Source: Verrucomicrobium spinosum DSM 4136 = JCM 18804 (GTDB taxonomy: Bacteria > Verrucomicrobiota > Verrucomicrobiia > Verrucomicrobiales > Verrucomicrobiaceae). Taken from it: a DNA stretch of 64,000 nucleotides. Where the stretch lies: assembly GCF_000172155.1 (NCBI RefSeq), contig NZ_ABIZ01000001.1, positions 3,195,105 through 3,259,104 of the forward strand. The letters are read 5' to 3'. Positions 35,286 to 43,832 of this stretch are shown here, piece by piece. The notes under the pieces are model-generated. The model ran no database searches and was not told the DNA's origin. It saw only the letters and a program-made list of their open reading frames with translations. Made by a program: the position numbers and the translations under genes. How positions within the stretch are numbered: the first letter of the stretch is position 1; each line of letters opens with the position of its first letter.

Positions 35286-35747
35286 ATGAGGATGCCTCTC
35301 TCGTCGCTTCGCCATTTGCCGCTGTTGGGTCCAGGTTGGAAGAAGTTCTTCACGCTCGTTGCGTTGTCTGGCGCTGCGCTTGCGGGCCCAAGTTGCACCT
35401 GTTGTGATTCCGGAGTGGCCTCAGGACCTGGTCAGGTGCGTTACAACAGCTGGATTTCGTGCGATCCTGATCACCCTGAGACGCTGGTCTCCCGTGGCAA
35501 GGTGCGCATGCAGGATCCAGCGTGGAAGTTGATTCCTCACCCGCGTGACTGTGATTCCACGGTGTATCGCACGTGGCTGCATTATGACGAGCCCCGTCTG
35601 GCCATCGATGACAATGTGGTTGCGGGAGAGTATCGCAATGGTCGGGATTCGGCCAGATGCCCCGAAGGGCAGGGGGACATCACCGCCACCTACGGCGGGC
35701 CGAGCGGGTCTCCAACCAATCAGCGCTGGGGAGACTCGGGCAAGTAG
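35286..35747 (+). CDS. Secreted cysteine-containing hypothetical protein
   Basis: A 153-residue protein with a signal peptide (hydrophobic core FFTLVALSGAALAG) and a Cys cluster SCTCCDSG just after it; one of these cysteines could also serve as a lipidation site. The mature part has further cysteines (SWISCDPD, HPRDCDST, ARCPEG), suggesting disulfides in the periplasm or outside. It contains RTWLHYDEPRLAIDDNVVAGEYRNGRD but no family I recognise. An in-frame ATG at 35292 is an alternative start. Confidence 0.6.
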   Translation: MRMPLSSLRHLPLLGPGWKKFFTLVALSGAALAGPSCTCCDSGVASGPGQVRYNSWISCDPDHPETLVSRGKVRMQDPAWKLIPHPRDCDSTVYRTWLHYDEPRLAIDDNVVAGEYRNGRDSARCPEGQGDITATYGGPSGSPTNQRWGDSGK

Positions 35748-35786
35748 TCGTAACCCATCGCGGTGAGGTTCGCGCCGCGGGTCAGC

Positions 35787-36194
35787 CTAGAGGTATTCCC
35801 GAAATCCCAGAGCCCGCAGCACGAGGTAATATGTGAGCGCTGGCAAATACAATGAAACGAGCAGAATGGCGGTGATGATGAGATGCCCCTGGCTGATCAG
35901 CAGCAGGGGAACTGTGGCATATCCCAGAAGCACGCCCAAGAGCAGCAGCGGCTCCATCGACCAATGCACTGAGAGACGCTGCTCCGCGAGATAACTGGCG
36001 ATGGATGCCACAGGGGCGAGAATGATGAAGCCGAGCAAGATGGCGATTGCTCCTGACAACGCAAATGAAGCTCCAATCAATGGGATTCGACTGCTTGCCA
36101 AGGCATGGCCAATGCCATCAAGCCCAGAAACCACGCTCAGGAGTAGGGTGGAAGCAGTGAATCCTGCAAAGTGTCTGAGAAGAAACTTCATCAT
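35787..36194 (-). CDS. Small integral membrane protein, hypothetical
   Basis: A 135-residue protein with four predicted membrane helices (around FAGFTASTLLLSVVSG, ALSGAIAILLGFIILAPVASI, PLLLLGVLLGYATVPLLLIS and HLIITAILLVSLYLPALTYYLVL). Two adjacent ATG codons at 36194 and 36191 start the hydrophobic protein; the frame runs to 36332, but the extension is basic and unsupported. No family recognised. Confidence 0.65.
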   Translation of the reverse strand: MMKFLLRHFAGFTASTLLLSVVSGLDGIGHALASSRIPLIGASFALSGAIAILLGFIILAPVASIASYLAEQRLSVHWSMEPLLLLGVLLGYATVPLLLISQGHLIITAILLVSLYLPALTYYLVLRALGFREYL

Positions 36195-36279
36195 CGCGAG
36201 GAAAGTTTTTTGCGGAAGCTGTAGGCGAATCAAGGGCTGGCGCAACGGGAGGATGATCCGTCTGGAATCGGGTGGTGTG

Positions 36280-36948
36280 CTATGGCTTGGCCGCCCCGCC
36301 CACGGGCGTAGGGTCGGGCGGAATGGTCGCATGACAATCTGGTTGAGTGATGTTGGCCAGTTTAATCAAGGAGCGAGTCACTTGATTGAATCCCGAAAGG
36401 CCCCGTTCCTGCCAGTTGATCTCGGGCGTGTCTCTTCTGATGATCCGGTAGCTGCCAGCCTCAATGATCTCGACCAGATACATGTAGGGGTGACCAATGG
36501 AGACCGGCTTATCATCATCCAGCGCGGTACGGAAGACGGGAGAATCGATGCTATGGACCAGTGTCAGGCGCTCTGTCTCGCTGAGCGGGACTGTGCCCGA
36601 CCGGGTGGGTTGGTCCTGAAATCTGAAATCGTGCTCGGTCCACGTCAACTTTGCGTCCTTCGAACGGGGCTGAACGACATGAAAAGCATAGACAAAACCC
36701 CGGCTGCTGAAGCACATCAACCGGATCGATTCATAATCTTTGGACTGGGTCGCTTGGGGGCGCAGGTCCTCTAGGTTGAACTTCAGCAGCGTGTCGAGGC
36801 TCCACTCCGTCGCCCGGGATAGCAGTGGAGGTTCAGCTTCAGTGACGTGGGATGCGGTGGGGTGGGGTGGGCTTTCCGCCAACAACACAGAGACGAAGAA
36901 CCCGATGACGCCGAGGATTGATGTCCTGGTTGCATGTAGAGAAACCAT
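36280..36948 (-). CDS. Hypothetical protein with N-terminal membrane anchor or signal peptide
   Basis: A 222-residue protein with an N-terminal hydrophobic segment (TSILGVIGFFVSVLLAE), then a soluble domain with ESIRLMCFSSRGFVYAFHVVQPRS and a later RDTPEINWQERGLSGF. Probably periplasmic. The frame extends to 37032 but runs into the tRNA-Ala gene there, so ATG 36948 is preferred. It lies 46 bases after the tRNA 3' end. No family recognised. Confidence 0.55.
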   Translation of the reverse strand: MVSLHATRTSILGVIGFFVSVLLAESPPHPTASHVTEAEPPLLSRATEWSLDTLLKFNLEDLRPQATQSKDYESIRLMCFSSRGFVYAFHVVQPRSKDAKLTWTEHDFRFQDQPTRSGTVPLSETERLTLVHSIDSPVFRTALDDDKPVSIGHPYMYLVEIIEAGSYRIIRRDTPEINWQERGLSGFNQVTRSLIKLANITQPDCHATIPPDPTPVGGAAKP

Positions 36949-36993
36949 GGGCGGCAAAGGGCGGGCGGTGAGGCGTTCCCCAAAGAGGAGGCT

Positions 36994-37069
36994 TGGTGGA
37001 GATAAGGGGATTCGAACCCCTGACCTTCTCATTGCGAACGAGACGCTCTACCAACTGAGCTATATCCCC
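36994..37069 (-). tRNA. tRNA-Ala (anticodon CGC)
   Basis: A 76-base cloverleaf on the minus strand: acceptor GGGGATA/TATCTCC with encoded CCA, D-arm GCTC...GAGC, anticodon stem TCTCG/TGAGA with loop TTCGCAA (anticodon CGC, reading GCG), variable AGGTC, T-arm AGGGG TTCGAAT CCCCT. All stems pair. Confidence 0.95.
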
Positions 37070-37541
37070 AAGCAGACTGAATGGTGTGAGTTCGGCTTTG
37101 GCAGCCTGACACCTACCCCCAGCACGACTCGTACTCTGCTACGGGAGTCTCTGGCTGCAAGCGGAAAAAGCAGGGGAAGTCGTAGCGGGGTCTTGCCGCC
37201 GCCTGGGATGAGGAGGTGTTGCTTTCGCGGGTACGGGTGAGGTCGGCGGCCAGGGGTGCACATTTATTTCCATGTCGCTATTGAATATGCTGACGCGATT
37301 TGCCCGATTTTTGCTCCAGACGGTGGCGACGTATGGCCTTCACACCTGAGACCTAGCAGACTTTGTGGCCGCGCCCAGTGTGGGGCAGTCATGATTTTTT
37401 TCCCAGTGGGGTGTTGTCTAAACCTGTCTAGATGAGAAAAGCCGGGATGTTTTGTAACGCCTTCTCCCAAGATGAGTGATCGCTGAAGAGCGGTCTTAGG
37501 GGCGCGAACCCCGGAGACGGCAACCTGACAGCCGTGGTAGT
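37070..37541. other. Non-coding region between the tRNA-Ala and its inverted degenerate copy
   Basis: No convincing gene. The interval is bounded by the tRNA-Ala gene on one strand and a 60-base diverged copy on the other. Short frames that begin inside either tRNA sequence are artefacts. Confidence 0.5.
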
Positions 37542-37610
37542 GGGGCGGGATTGGTAGAGCATCTCATTCGCAATGAGAAGGCCAGAGGTTCGAATCCCCT
37601 TATCTCCACC
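37542..37610 (+). pseudogene. Degenerate tRNA-Ala(CGC)-like copy
   Basis: The last 60 bases (37551-37610) match the intact tRNA-Ala at 56 positions, keeping loop TTCGCAA with a perfect TCTCA/TGAGA stem and the whole 3' acceptor TATCTCC. The 5' acceptor and D-stem are replaced by GGGGCGGGA, the T-stem has an A-C mismatch, and CCA is incomplete (ACC then G). It is inverted relative to the intact gene, 470 bases away. Probably non-functional. Confidence 0.75.
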
Positions 37611-37807
37611 GAGGTTTGTGGGATTTTGGTGGTGCGCCCAATGGATCCTGTCCTCTGGCGGGTCCCGCGCAGGGGAGGTTCAGAGGCATGGGGAGGGGGT
37701 GATCGCCCCCGTCAGGGTGCCGTCCCGATAAAGCTTGGCTCAGAGTTTGATTATTGCTCTTGAAACTCAGTCTTAATAGTGAATGATGGCCAACCACTCG
37801 ATTCCCT

Positions 37808-39904
37808 ATGAGTTCTCTCCGCCAGATCATCGCTGTACCCGTCATCATGGGCTCCGTTTTCTCTTCCTCAGGCGCGCTGGCGCAGGATTCCGCCACTCGT
37901 CCGGCCCCGGGCTCGACCACCGTTTTGGATGAGGTCACTGTGGTGGCTGCGGCGGAGCCGAACGTTCTGGACCTGAAGACGGAGCTGCCCAGTGCCGCCC
38001 TGAAGACGGGGACGGCTCTGCTGGAGACTCCGCAGTCCATTTCCGTGGTGCCGCTGGAGGTGATCCAGCTCCGCGGCAGCCGCCAAACATCCGAGGCACT
38101 GCGCTACAGCGCGGGCGTCACCACCGATTCCTACGGCTACGATCCGCGAGGCTACGAGTGGATCAGCATCCGGGGTTTCGACAGCTTCAACAGCCAGTAC
38201 CTGGATGGAATGCGCCTCTACAACTACGAGATGGTGGAGACCTTTGGTCTGGAGCGCATCGAGCTGCTCAAAGGGCCGAGCTCCGTGCTCTTTGGCCAGT
38301 CCACACCCGGTGGCCTCATCAACAACGTGAGCAAGAAGCCCAAGGCCACCCGCTTTGGCGAAGTCGGCTTCGAGTATGGCACGGGCGAGTCCTATGAGGG
38401 CAACCTCGATTTCGGAGACGTGCTCCTGGGGAACGACGAGCTTTCTTACCGCGTACTCAGCCTTTACCGGAACACCGAGGAGGATCCGAATGGCAACACG
38501 ATCGACAGCGAGCGCATTTTCGTCGCTCCCTCTCTCACTTGGAAGCCCACTGAGGACACCACCCTCACTCTGCTCAGCAGCTACTTGCGCTGGGAGAGTT
38601 CCCAAGTGCCGGAGTACTTTAAAGGTCCTCAAGGCTTGGTGAGAACCAACGACCTCCGCTGGGACCGGGAGTTCAGTGAAATCTGGCGTCTCGGGTATGA
38701 GTTTGAGCAGAAGCTGGGGGACAACGTCACCTTCCGTCAGAACGCCCGTTACTCCCACTATAACTCGGCTTCGAAGTACTTCTCCATCAACGAGCTCGTC
38801 TCCCCCACGGAATTGAGCCTTCTGGCCTCGGGTTACAGCGTGCAGAACCGCGCCTGGACTCTGGATAACCAGCTGGAGTGGCGCAGTGAGCAGGGTTCGA
38901 TCAAACAAACGCTGCTGGCCGGGTTTGACTACGGCTACGCCACCTCCAAGTCCATGCAGCACGATGGCCCGGCTCCCACGCTGGACTTGCTGGACCCCCA
39001 GTATGACACCCCGTTCTCCCGCCCCTCTGATCTCGTCTCCCAGTTCGAACAGAAGGTCCGCCAGATCGGCGTCTATGCGCAGGATCAGGTGAAGATGGGC
39101 GACCACTGGGTGGGCGTGGCCAGTCTGCGTCATGACTGGGTCGCCACGGAGAGTGCAGAGCGCACCAGCGGCGGCTCTTCGGAGGACCAGGATGACAAGG
39201 CGTTCAGCTACCGCCTGGGGCTCATGTACCTGGCCGACAACGGTCTGGCCCCATACGCCAGCTACTCCACCTCCTTCTTCCCCAACGCAGGGGTGGATGC
39301 GCAGGGCAGCACCTTTGACCCCACTGAGGGCAATCAGTACGAAGTGGGCCTCAAGTACGCTCCCAAGGACTTCCGCGGTGGCCTCACTCTCTCCGCTTTC
39401 CATCTCACCCAGGACAATGTGCTCACTACGGATCTCCGGAATCAGGCCTACATGAAGGCCAATGGCGAGTGGACCTCCAAGGGCGTCGAGTTCGAGGGTA
39501 ATATCGGCCTTACCGATCAGCTCACCTTGCTGGGCAGCGTCACACTCATGGATATTGAAATCACCAAGAGTGCTGATGGCGACGAGGGTAAAACCCCTGG
39601 GCAGACCCCGGAGAGGACCGCCTCCGGCTGGGTGACCTACTCCTTTACCGATGGTGTCCTGGAGGGGCTCACTCTCGGCAGCGGTGTCCGCTACACCGGC
39701 TCCAGCTACCAGGACACCAGCAACACCGCCAAGAACGACAGCCTGGTTTGCGTGGATCTCGTGGCCAGATATGTGCGTGGTCCATGGATGGTGGCGCTGA
39801 ACGTGGACAACGTGGCTGACGAAACGACGTACAACAGCGATGGCTTCGGTTACTACCAGAGCGCTGGTCGCACGGTGCGGCTGTCGCTGGGTTACAAGTG
39901 GTGA
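37808..39904 (+). CDS. TonB-dependent siderophore receptor (FhuA-like)
   Basis: Outer-membrane receptor importing ferric siderophores with TonB energy. The 698-residue protein has a signal peptide (1-25, ending GALAQ), a TonB-box-like DEVTVVAA near residue 40, a plug domain (~60-170: ETPQSISVVPLEVI, IRGFDSFNSQYLDGM, ELLKGPSSVLFGQSTPGGLINNVSKKP) and a 22-strand barrel ending in LSLGYKW, with the terminal aromatic expected. The FGQSTPGGLIN motif is typical of hydroxamate-siderophore receptors. No TonB/ExbB or siderophore genes are adjacent, and I saw no clear Fur box. It ends in a large palindrome region before a convergent gene. Confidence 0.93.
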   Translation: MSSLRQIIAVPVIMGSVFSSSGALAQDSATRPAPGSTTVLDEVTVVAAAEPNVLDLKTELPSAALKTGTALLETPQSISVVPLEVIQLRGSRQTSEALRYSAGVTTDSYGYDPRGYEWISIRGFDSFNSQYLDGMRLYNYEMVETFGLERIELLKGPSSVLFGQSTPGGLINNVSKKPKATRFGEVGFEYGTGESYEGNLDFGDVLLGNDELSYRVLSLYRNTEEDPNGNTIDSERIFVAPSLTWKPTEDTTLTLLSSYLRWESSQVPEYFKGPQGLVRTNDLRWDREFSEIWRLGYEFEQKLGDNVTFRQNARYSHYNSASKYFSINELVSPTELSLLASGYSVQNRAWTLDNQLEWRSEQGSIKQTLLAGFDYGYATSKSMQHDGPAPTLDLLDPQYDTPFSRPSDLVSQFEQKVRQIGVYAQDQVKMGDHWVGVASLRHDWVATESAERTSGGSSEDQDDKAFSYRLGLMYLADNGLAPYASYSTSFFPNAGVDAQGSTFDPTEGNQYEVGLKYAPKDFRGGLTLSAFHLTQDNVLTTDLRNQAYMKANGEWTSKGVEFEGNIGLTDQLTLLGSVTLMDIEITKSADGDEGKTPGQTPERTASGWVTYSFTDGVLEGLTLGSGVRYTGSSYQDTSNTAKNDSLVCVDLVARYVRGPWMVALNVDNVADETTYNSDGFGYYQSAGRTVRLSLGYKW

Positions 39905-39930
39905 CTGGAGGTGCTGTGAAAGGCATTTAG

Positions 39931-39999
39931 GGAGCGCAGGTGGCCCGCCTGTTGCAGGGGCGGCCTGCCCCCAGATTTAGTGAGGCGGGCCTGCGCTCC
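39931..39999. repeat. Large intergenic palindrome (REP/MITE-like)
   Basis: Imperfect inverted repeat: left arm GGAGCGCAGG-TGG-CCCGCCT (39931-39950), right arm AGGCGGG-CCTGCGCTCC (39983-39999). It gives a 17-base-pair stem with a 3-base bulge, and an inner GGGGC/GCCCC hairpin in the loop. It lies between convergent genes. Confidence 0.65.
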
Positions 40000-40082
40000 A
40001 TCGCTCCGATGCAGGGCTTGGGGAGAGCGGTGGGCACTCGTCAACGTTGGGATGGTGGAGGGGTGGGTTCTAGGAAGGAACG

Positions 40083-41891
40083 TTACCGGCGAAACCACTG
40101 CCCCACTGCGGATTCCGGCACCTGTTTCTTGAATTCTTCCACCACAAGGTCCGCAAATTCGATGCTGCCCGGCACGTTGAGATGCGTGCCATCGCGACGG
40201 GTGGCTGGTGTGGAGGTTGGAAAGTCGATGTCAGACGGTGCAGGGGCCGTGACTTCCGCGGTGGTTTGGGGGGGTGTCGTGCCGGTGGATGGAGTCGTCG
40301 TCGCATCTGCACCAGGAGCAGGCGCTGGCATGGTGGCAGGTTTGACCGGGAGGATCGGCTCAAAAGGCTCCACGCCTTTGGGGCCGAGTTTCACCACCTG
40401 TTCCGCGCTGCGGGTGTAAAGATCTACCAGCGGGACTTTCTCCTCTGTCGCAACCCGTCGCATGGCAGTGGCATACGGTGCCAGTTCACCCCGCAACTGC
40501 CCGCTGCCATCACGATTGAAGATGCGGCGTACCAGAGGGGTCACCAGTACCGGTGTGGCCCCTGCAGCGCGGACCTCATGCACATAGCGACGCAGGTTCT
40601 CGGCGTAGGTGGTTTCGGGATCCGTTTCGCGTTTGGGGCCTTTGCCCTGCATGTCATTGTGGCCGAACTGGATGAACACGTAGTCTGGCTTGCTGGCCAG
40701 CACCTTCTGCCAGACACCGGTGTCGCGGAAACTCTTCGAGCTCTGCCCGCCGCCGGCGAAGTTCTGGCAGAGCACCTTGCCGGTGATCGCTTTCTTAAAC
40801 CCAAAGCCCCAGCCTGCTGTGTCTGTCACGGTGGAATCTCCGGCCAGGGCGATGCGCACGGCTGGTTGCCAGGGCGCGAAGGCAGGTCCTGGGCCTTCTT
40901 TGGCCAGACGCTTTTTCCAGGCGGGGTAGTCCTTGTTCAAGAGTGATAGGGCCCAGTCGCCGGTCCAGACGTAACCGTGACGGGCCCAGCCGATCTCCGC
41001 CATGCCCAGCTTCCGCACCCCATCCCGGTTGGACCAGAGGGGTTGGTTGGTAGTGATGTCATAGAACCTGGCCCAAAAGGGCTCCGCCGAAGGATCGGGG
41101 GTGGCGGAGAAGTTGTGCCCCTGGGTGTCATCCGTGGTGAGTTCCTGGATCCTCCAGCCATCAATGCGGGAAGTCTGCAGCCAGGCCACGGCGGACTCGA
41201 TGGAATCGACGATCTCCGGAGCGGGGCGGGGGTGGCTCATGAGGAGCTTGACGAGGGCCACGGATTCCGCGCCACTGAGGGATACCAGCTCAAACTTCCG
41301 TGCGGGGCGTGGGCTATAGTCGAGCTCGTCGTGCTGGGCACACCAGGCAGTGAGGCGGCCATCCACCTTGATCTGGCATTTCAGGATGCACTCAATGCCC
41401 CGGTGAAAGGCAATCTGCGCTGCGGCACGTCGGTCAGCGTCCAGTGAGTCGAATACTCCCGGCATGCCCATCTCCTGGAGGAGCAGCAGGATGCGCACCA
41501 TGGAATTGTCGTTGAACGTGATGTGACGGTGATACTCCGCGTCCAACGGGTAGAACTGCGGCCAGCCTCCGGTGGGATACTGGGCGATGAGGATGTAGTC
41601 GAGCCCGTCCTGCACGGCGCGTAGGTAGCGGTTGTCACCTGTGGCCTTGTGCATGCGGGCCAGATAGCGGATCTCGTCAGTTGTGGCGCTGTTGTCGAAG
41701 ATGGGCTTCAACTCACCCACCAGCTCATCGCGACGCCCCGTGAAAGGCTTGGCAGTGAGATCCAGATTTTTGGGCCAGCCGCCGAAGTCGGACTGATACG
41801 AAAGCATGTTGGCCGCCATGGTTTTGGCTTCCTCTGTGGCAAACCATGCTGGAGGTCTCTTGAGAAGGTCCTTGGTCTCCGCAGCCTGGAT
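40083..41891 (-). pseudogene. 3' fragment of a secreted pectate lyase (PL10)-SGNH esterase gene, interrupted by an IS
   Basis: The remaining 602 codons encode a PL10 pectate lyase domain (SYQSDFGGWPKN, NSATTDEIRYLARMHKATGD, HITFNDNSMVRILLLL, FWARFYDI and WSNRDGVRKLGMAEI). An SGNH rhamnogalacturonan-acetylesterase domain follows (block I ALAGDSTVTD, block III FIQFGHNDMQG, C-terminal DGTHLN). A Pro/Thr-rich insert of ~45 residues precedes the last block. The fragment begins inside the 9-bp target duplication at the IS end, so it lacks start and signal peptide. Joining it at the duplication to the 5' fragment at 43129-43206 restores one continuous 625-codon frame. An internal ATG at 41819 could give a cytosolic protein, but export would be lost. 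Confidence 0.9.
41883..41891. repeat. 9-bp target site duplication, left copy
   Basis: AGCCTGGAT directly before the IS left end CAGGGCTTACGC; the identical copy follows the right end at 43129-43137. Confidence 0.95.
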
Positions 41892-43128
41892 CAGGGCTTA
41901 CGCATGAACAGAGTGAGAAAACTTAACATCTCTTAACGATATGATTTTTCTACAGGGCACCGCTGTTTAAGCTGGGAGAGTGACCCACTCCCTTCCTCCT
42001 CAAGGCACTTTGGAAGCCCTCCGGGCCAAATTTGCCCAGATTCATGATCCCCGCCAGGCTGGCAAAGTACGTCATCGCATTGATGAGGTGCTCATCATCG
42101 CTTTCTGTTCGACTCTCTGCGATGGCGAAAGCTATTTGGATATGGGGGATTTTGCCCAGAGCCAGCTGTCGTGGCTGCAAAGCTTTCTTCCTCTGAAGCA
42201 TGGGGCTCCGTCCCACGACGTGTTTCGCAATGTGCTCATGGCCATACAACCGCAGGCCCTGCTTGAGGTGCTCACGGGCTGGTGTGGCGACCTTGAGGGC
42301 AGACATATTGCCATAGATGGCAAAGCTCTGCGCGGCACTCACAACGCTGAAACCGGCAGGCACTTGGTCCATTTACTACGGGCCTGGGTGGACGACTACC
42401 ACCTCAGCGCCGGGCAGATCACCTGCCATGAGAAGAGCAACGAAATTGAGGCCATTCCCCGTCTGCTGGAAAGCCTGCAACTCAAAGGGGCCACAGTCAC
42501 CATTGATGCCATGGGCACCCAAGCTCACATTGCCGAGCAAATCACCGGGGCAGGGGCCGATTATGTCCTGGCACTCAAGGCCAACCACCCAACGGCTCAT
42601 GAGACTGTAAGAAAGCACTTCACGGAAGCCGAGCGCCTGGACCTCAGCCCCTCCCACCATCGCAAAAGCGTGACGCTGGAACTCTCCCACGGGCGCTGTG
42701 AAAGACGTGAGTACACCATCACTGAGGAACTTGACTGGTACCACAAGAGCTGGAAATGGGCCGGACTGCAAAGCGTGGCACAGGTGCGCCGCCAGGTGCA
42801 GCGCAGCCACGATGGGCCGCCGTTGGAAGAGGTGCACTACTTCCTGTGCAGCTTCAAAGCCGATGTGGAACGCCTTGCCAAACTGGTGCGCGGACACTGG
42901 AGTGTTGAAAACCGCTGCCACTGGGTGCTGGATGTGACCTTCAATGAGGACCACTGCCAGGTGAGGGACCGCAACGCGGCCCACAACCTCACCATCCTGC
43001 GCGAAATGGTCATCACCACCCTGCACCGGCACCCAGCAAAAGTCAGCCTGCGCAGGAAGCGCAAAATCGCCACCATGGACCCGGCCTTCAGGCTCCAAAT
43101 GCTAGGCCTCCTTCATGCGTAAGCCCTG
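41892..43128 (+). mobile_element. ISAs1-family insertion sequence, complete
   Basis: 1,237-bp element bounded by perfect 17-base terminal inverted repeats (CAGGGCTTACGCATGAA at the left, its complement at the right) and flanked by the 9-bp direct repeat AGCCTGGAT. One transposase gene fills it; the right repeat overlaps the transposase stop. Length, repeats and duplication size fit the ISAs1 family. Intact ends and gene imply recent insertion. Confidence 0.95.
41980..43122 (+). CDS. ISAs1 family transposase
   Basis: A 380-residue DDE transposase. The N-terminal domain (DPRQAGKVRHRIDEVLIIAF, then ESYLDMGDFAQSQLSWLQSF and PSHDVFRNVLM) is typical of ISAs1 elements. The catalytic acids are visible as IDGKALRGTHN (first Asp, near residue 110), TIDAMGTQAHIAEQI (second Asp) and the Glu region in HWSVENRCHWVLDVTFNED. 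It starts at GTG 41980, 88 bases inside the left end, and its stop lies within the right terminal repeat. No frameshift is seen, so the element should be able to move. It is oriented opposite to the pectinase gene it interrupts. Confidence 0.96.
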   Translation: MTHSLPPQGTLEALRAKFAQIHDPRQAGKVRHRIDEVLIIAFCSTLCDGESYLDMGDFAQSQLSWLQSFLPLKHGAPSHDVFRNVLMAIQPQALLEVLTGWCGDLEGRHIAIDGKALRGTHNAETGRHLVHLLRAWVDDYHLSAGQITCHEKSNEIEAIPRLLESLQLKGATVTIDAMGTQAHIAEQITGAGADYVLALKANHPTAHETVRKHFTEAERLDLSPSHHRKSVTLELSHGRCERREYTITEELDWYHKSWKWAGLQSVAQVRRQVQRSHDGPPLEEVHYFLCSFKADVERLAKLVRGHWSVENRCHWVLDVTFNEDHCQVRDRNAAHNLTILREMVITTLHRHPAKVSLRRKRKIATMDPAFRLQMLGLLHA

Positions 43129-43137
43129 AGCCTGGAT
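43129..43137. repeat. 9-bp target site duplication, right copy
   Basis: AGCCTGGAT immediately after the right IS end; identical to 41883-41891. Confidence 0.95.
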
Positions 43138-43206
43138 GCACAGGGCGGAAACCATGCTGGCGGTGGCGGTGAGGAAGGTGAATACTTGAAGCGAGGTGCG
43201 GTGCAT
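43129..43206 (-). pseudogene. 5' fragment (signal peptide) of the IS-interrupted pectinase gene
   Basis: Twenty-six codons from ATG 43206: a signal peptide with core VFTFLTATASMVSALC, cut by the IS at the target duplication read as Ile-Gln-Ala. Reading on through the IS adds only ten residues before a stop. The residual promoter and start therefore now make a short dead peptide. The frame upstream of 43206 stays open but lacks a better start. Confidence 0.85.
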
Positions 43207-43362
43207 GGAGCCGGGGGAACAGAGGAGGAAGCGCTGTTTCCTAAACGCCACATGGCGGAAGGTTTCTCGCAAATCAGGCGGATGAATGTGGCTGGGACTG
43301 ACTATCCGGCTGAACACCTGCAGCAAGGCTCTTTGCTGACCACCCGGGAGCATCGAAACCGA

Positions 43363-43770
43363 TCACACGACGAACTCCCGACGATGCTTCCACAGGTATA
43401 TTACGAACCATGCGCCAAACAGGGTGCCAAAGGGGGCCAGGAGCATCAGTGGCGGGCTGACCGCAAGGAGATAGCGGTACAACCATACCGCGCGATAGCG
43501 GCAGGCCAACAGAGCAAGGACGAGCACCGCGACCACTGGCAGGGCCACAAAGCCACGCGCCGCCAAGGTGACGAGCAACTCCCCAACGGCTCGCCCCAGG
43601 AGTTGGGCGTCGCTCGTGCCCTGCTGGGCCAGTTCCCGTATCATTCGTATGACCACCAGCCCGGCATCGATCAGGATGTAGAGCAGAAAGACCGTGCCCG
43701 GGATGGCGAAGAAAACCCCGCTACCAAACGGACGAATACCAGGAGTCGTGGGCGGTGGAGGAGTTTCCAT
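43363..43770 (-). CDS. Hypothetical membrane protein with three or four helices
   Basis: A 135-residue protein, Pro-rich at the start (METPPPPTTPG), then helices near SGVFFAIPGTVFLLYILIDAG, ARGFVALPVVAVLVLALLAC and LLAVSPPLMLLAPFGTLFGAWFVIYLW, with a basic C-terminus. ATG 43770 is chosen over an upstream start at 43794. It lies upstream of, and on the same strand as, the interrupted pectinase. No family recognised. Confidence 0.6.
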   Translation of the reverse strand: METPPPPTTPGIRPFGSGVFFAIPGTVFLLYILIDAGLVVIRMIRELAQQGTSDAQLLGRAVGELLVTLAARGFVALPVVAVLVLALLACRYRAVWLYRYLLAVSPPLMLLAPFGTLFGAWFVIYLWKHRREFVV

Positions 43771-43832
43771 GCTGTGCCAAACATGGAGAAACATTTGGCT
43801 CTCGCAAGTTTCGCTCGCGTGGCCCCCTCATC

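Noticed and set aside
36839-37054. Short minus-strand frame beginning with MVERLVRNEKVRGSNP
   Set aside because: It is the translation of the tRNA-Ala sequence. The same applies to the frame at 37551-37763 in the degenerate copy.
37740-37807. Fur box before the TonB-dependent receptor
   Set aside because: The AT-rich patch does not resemble the 19-bp palindromic Fur consensus closely enough to call.
37868-39403. Long minus-strand frame (511 codons) opposite the TonB receptor gene
   Set aside because: It lies wholly antisense to a gene with clear plug and barrel motifs. It reflects the high GC third positions and shows no domain of its own.
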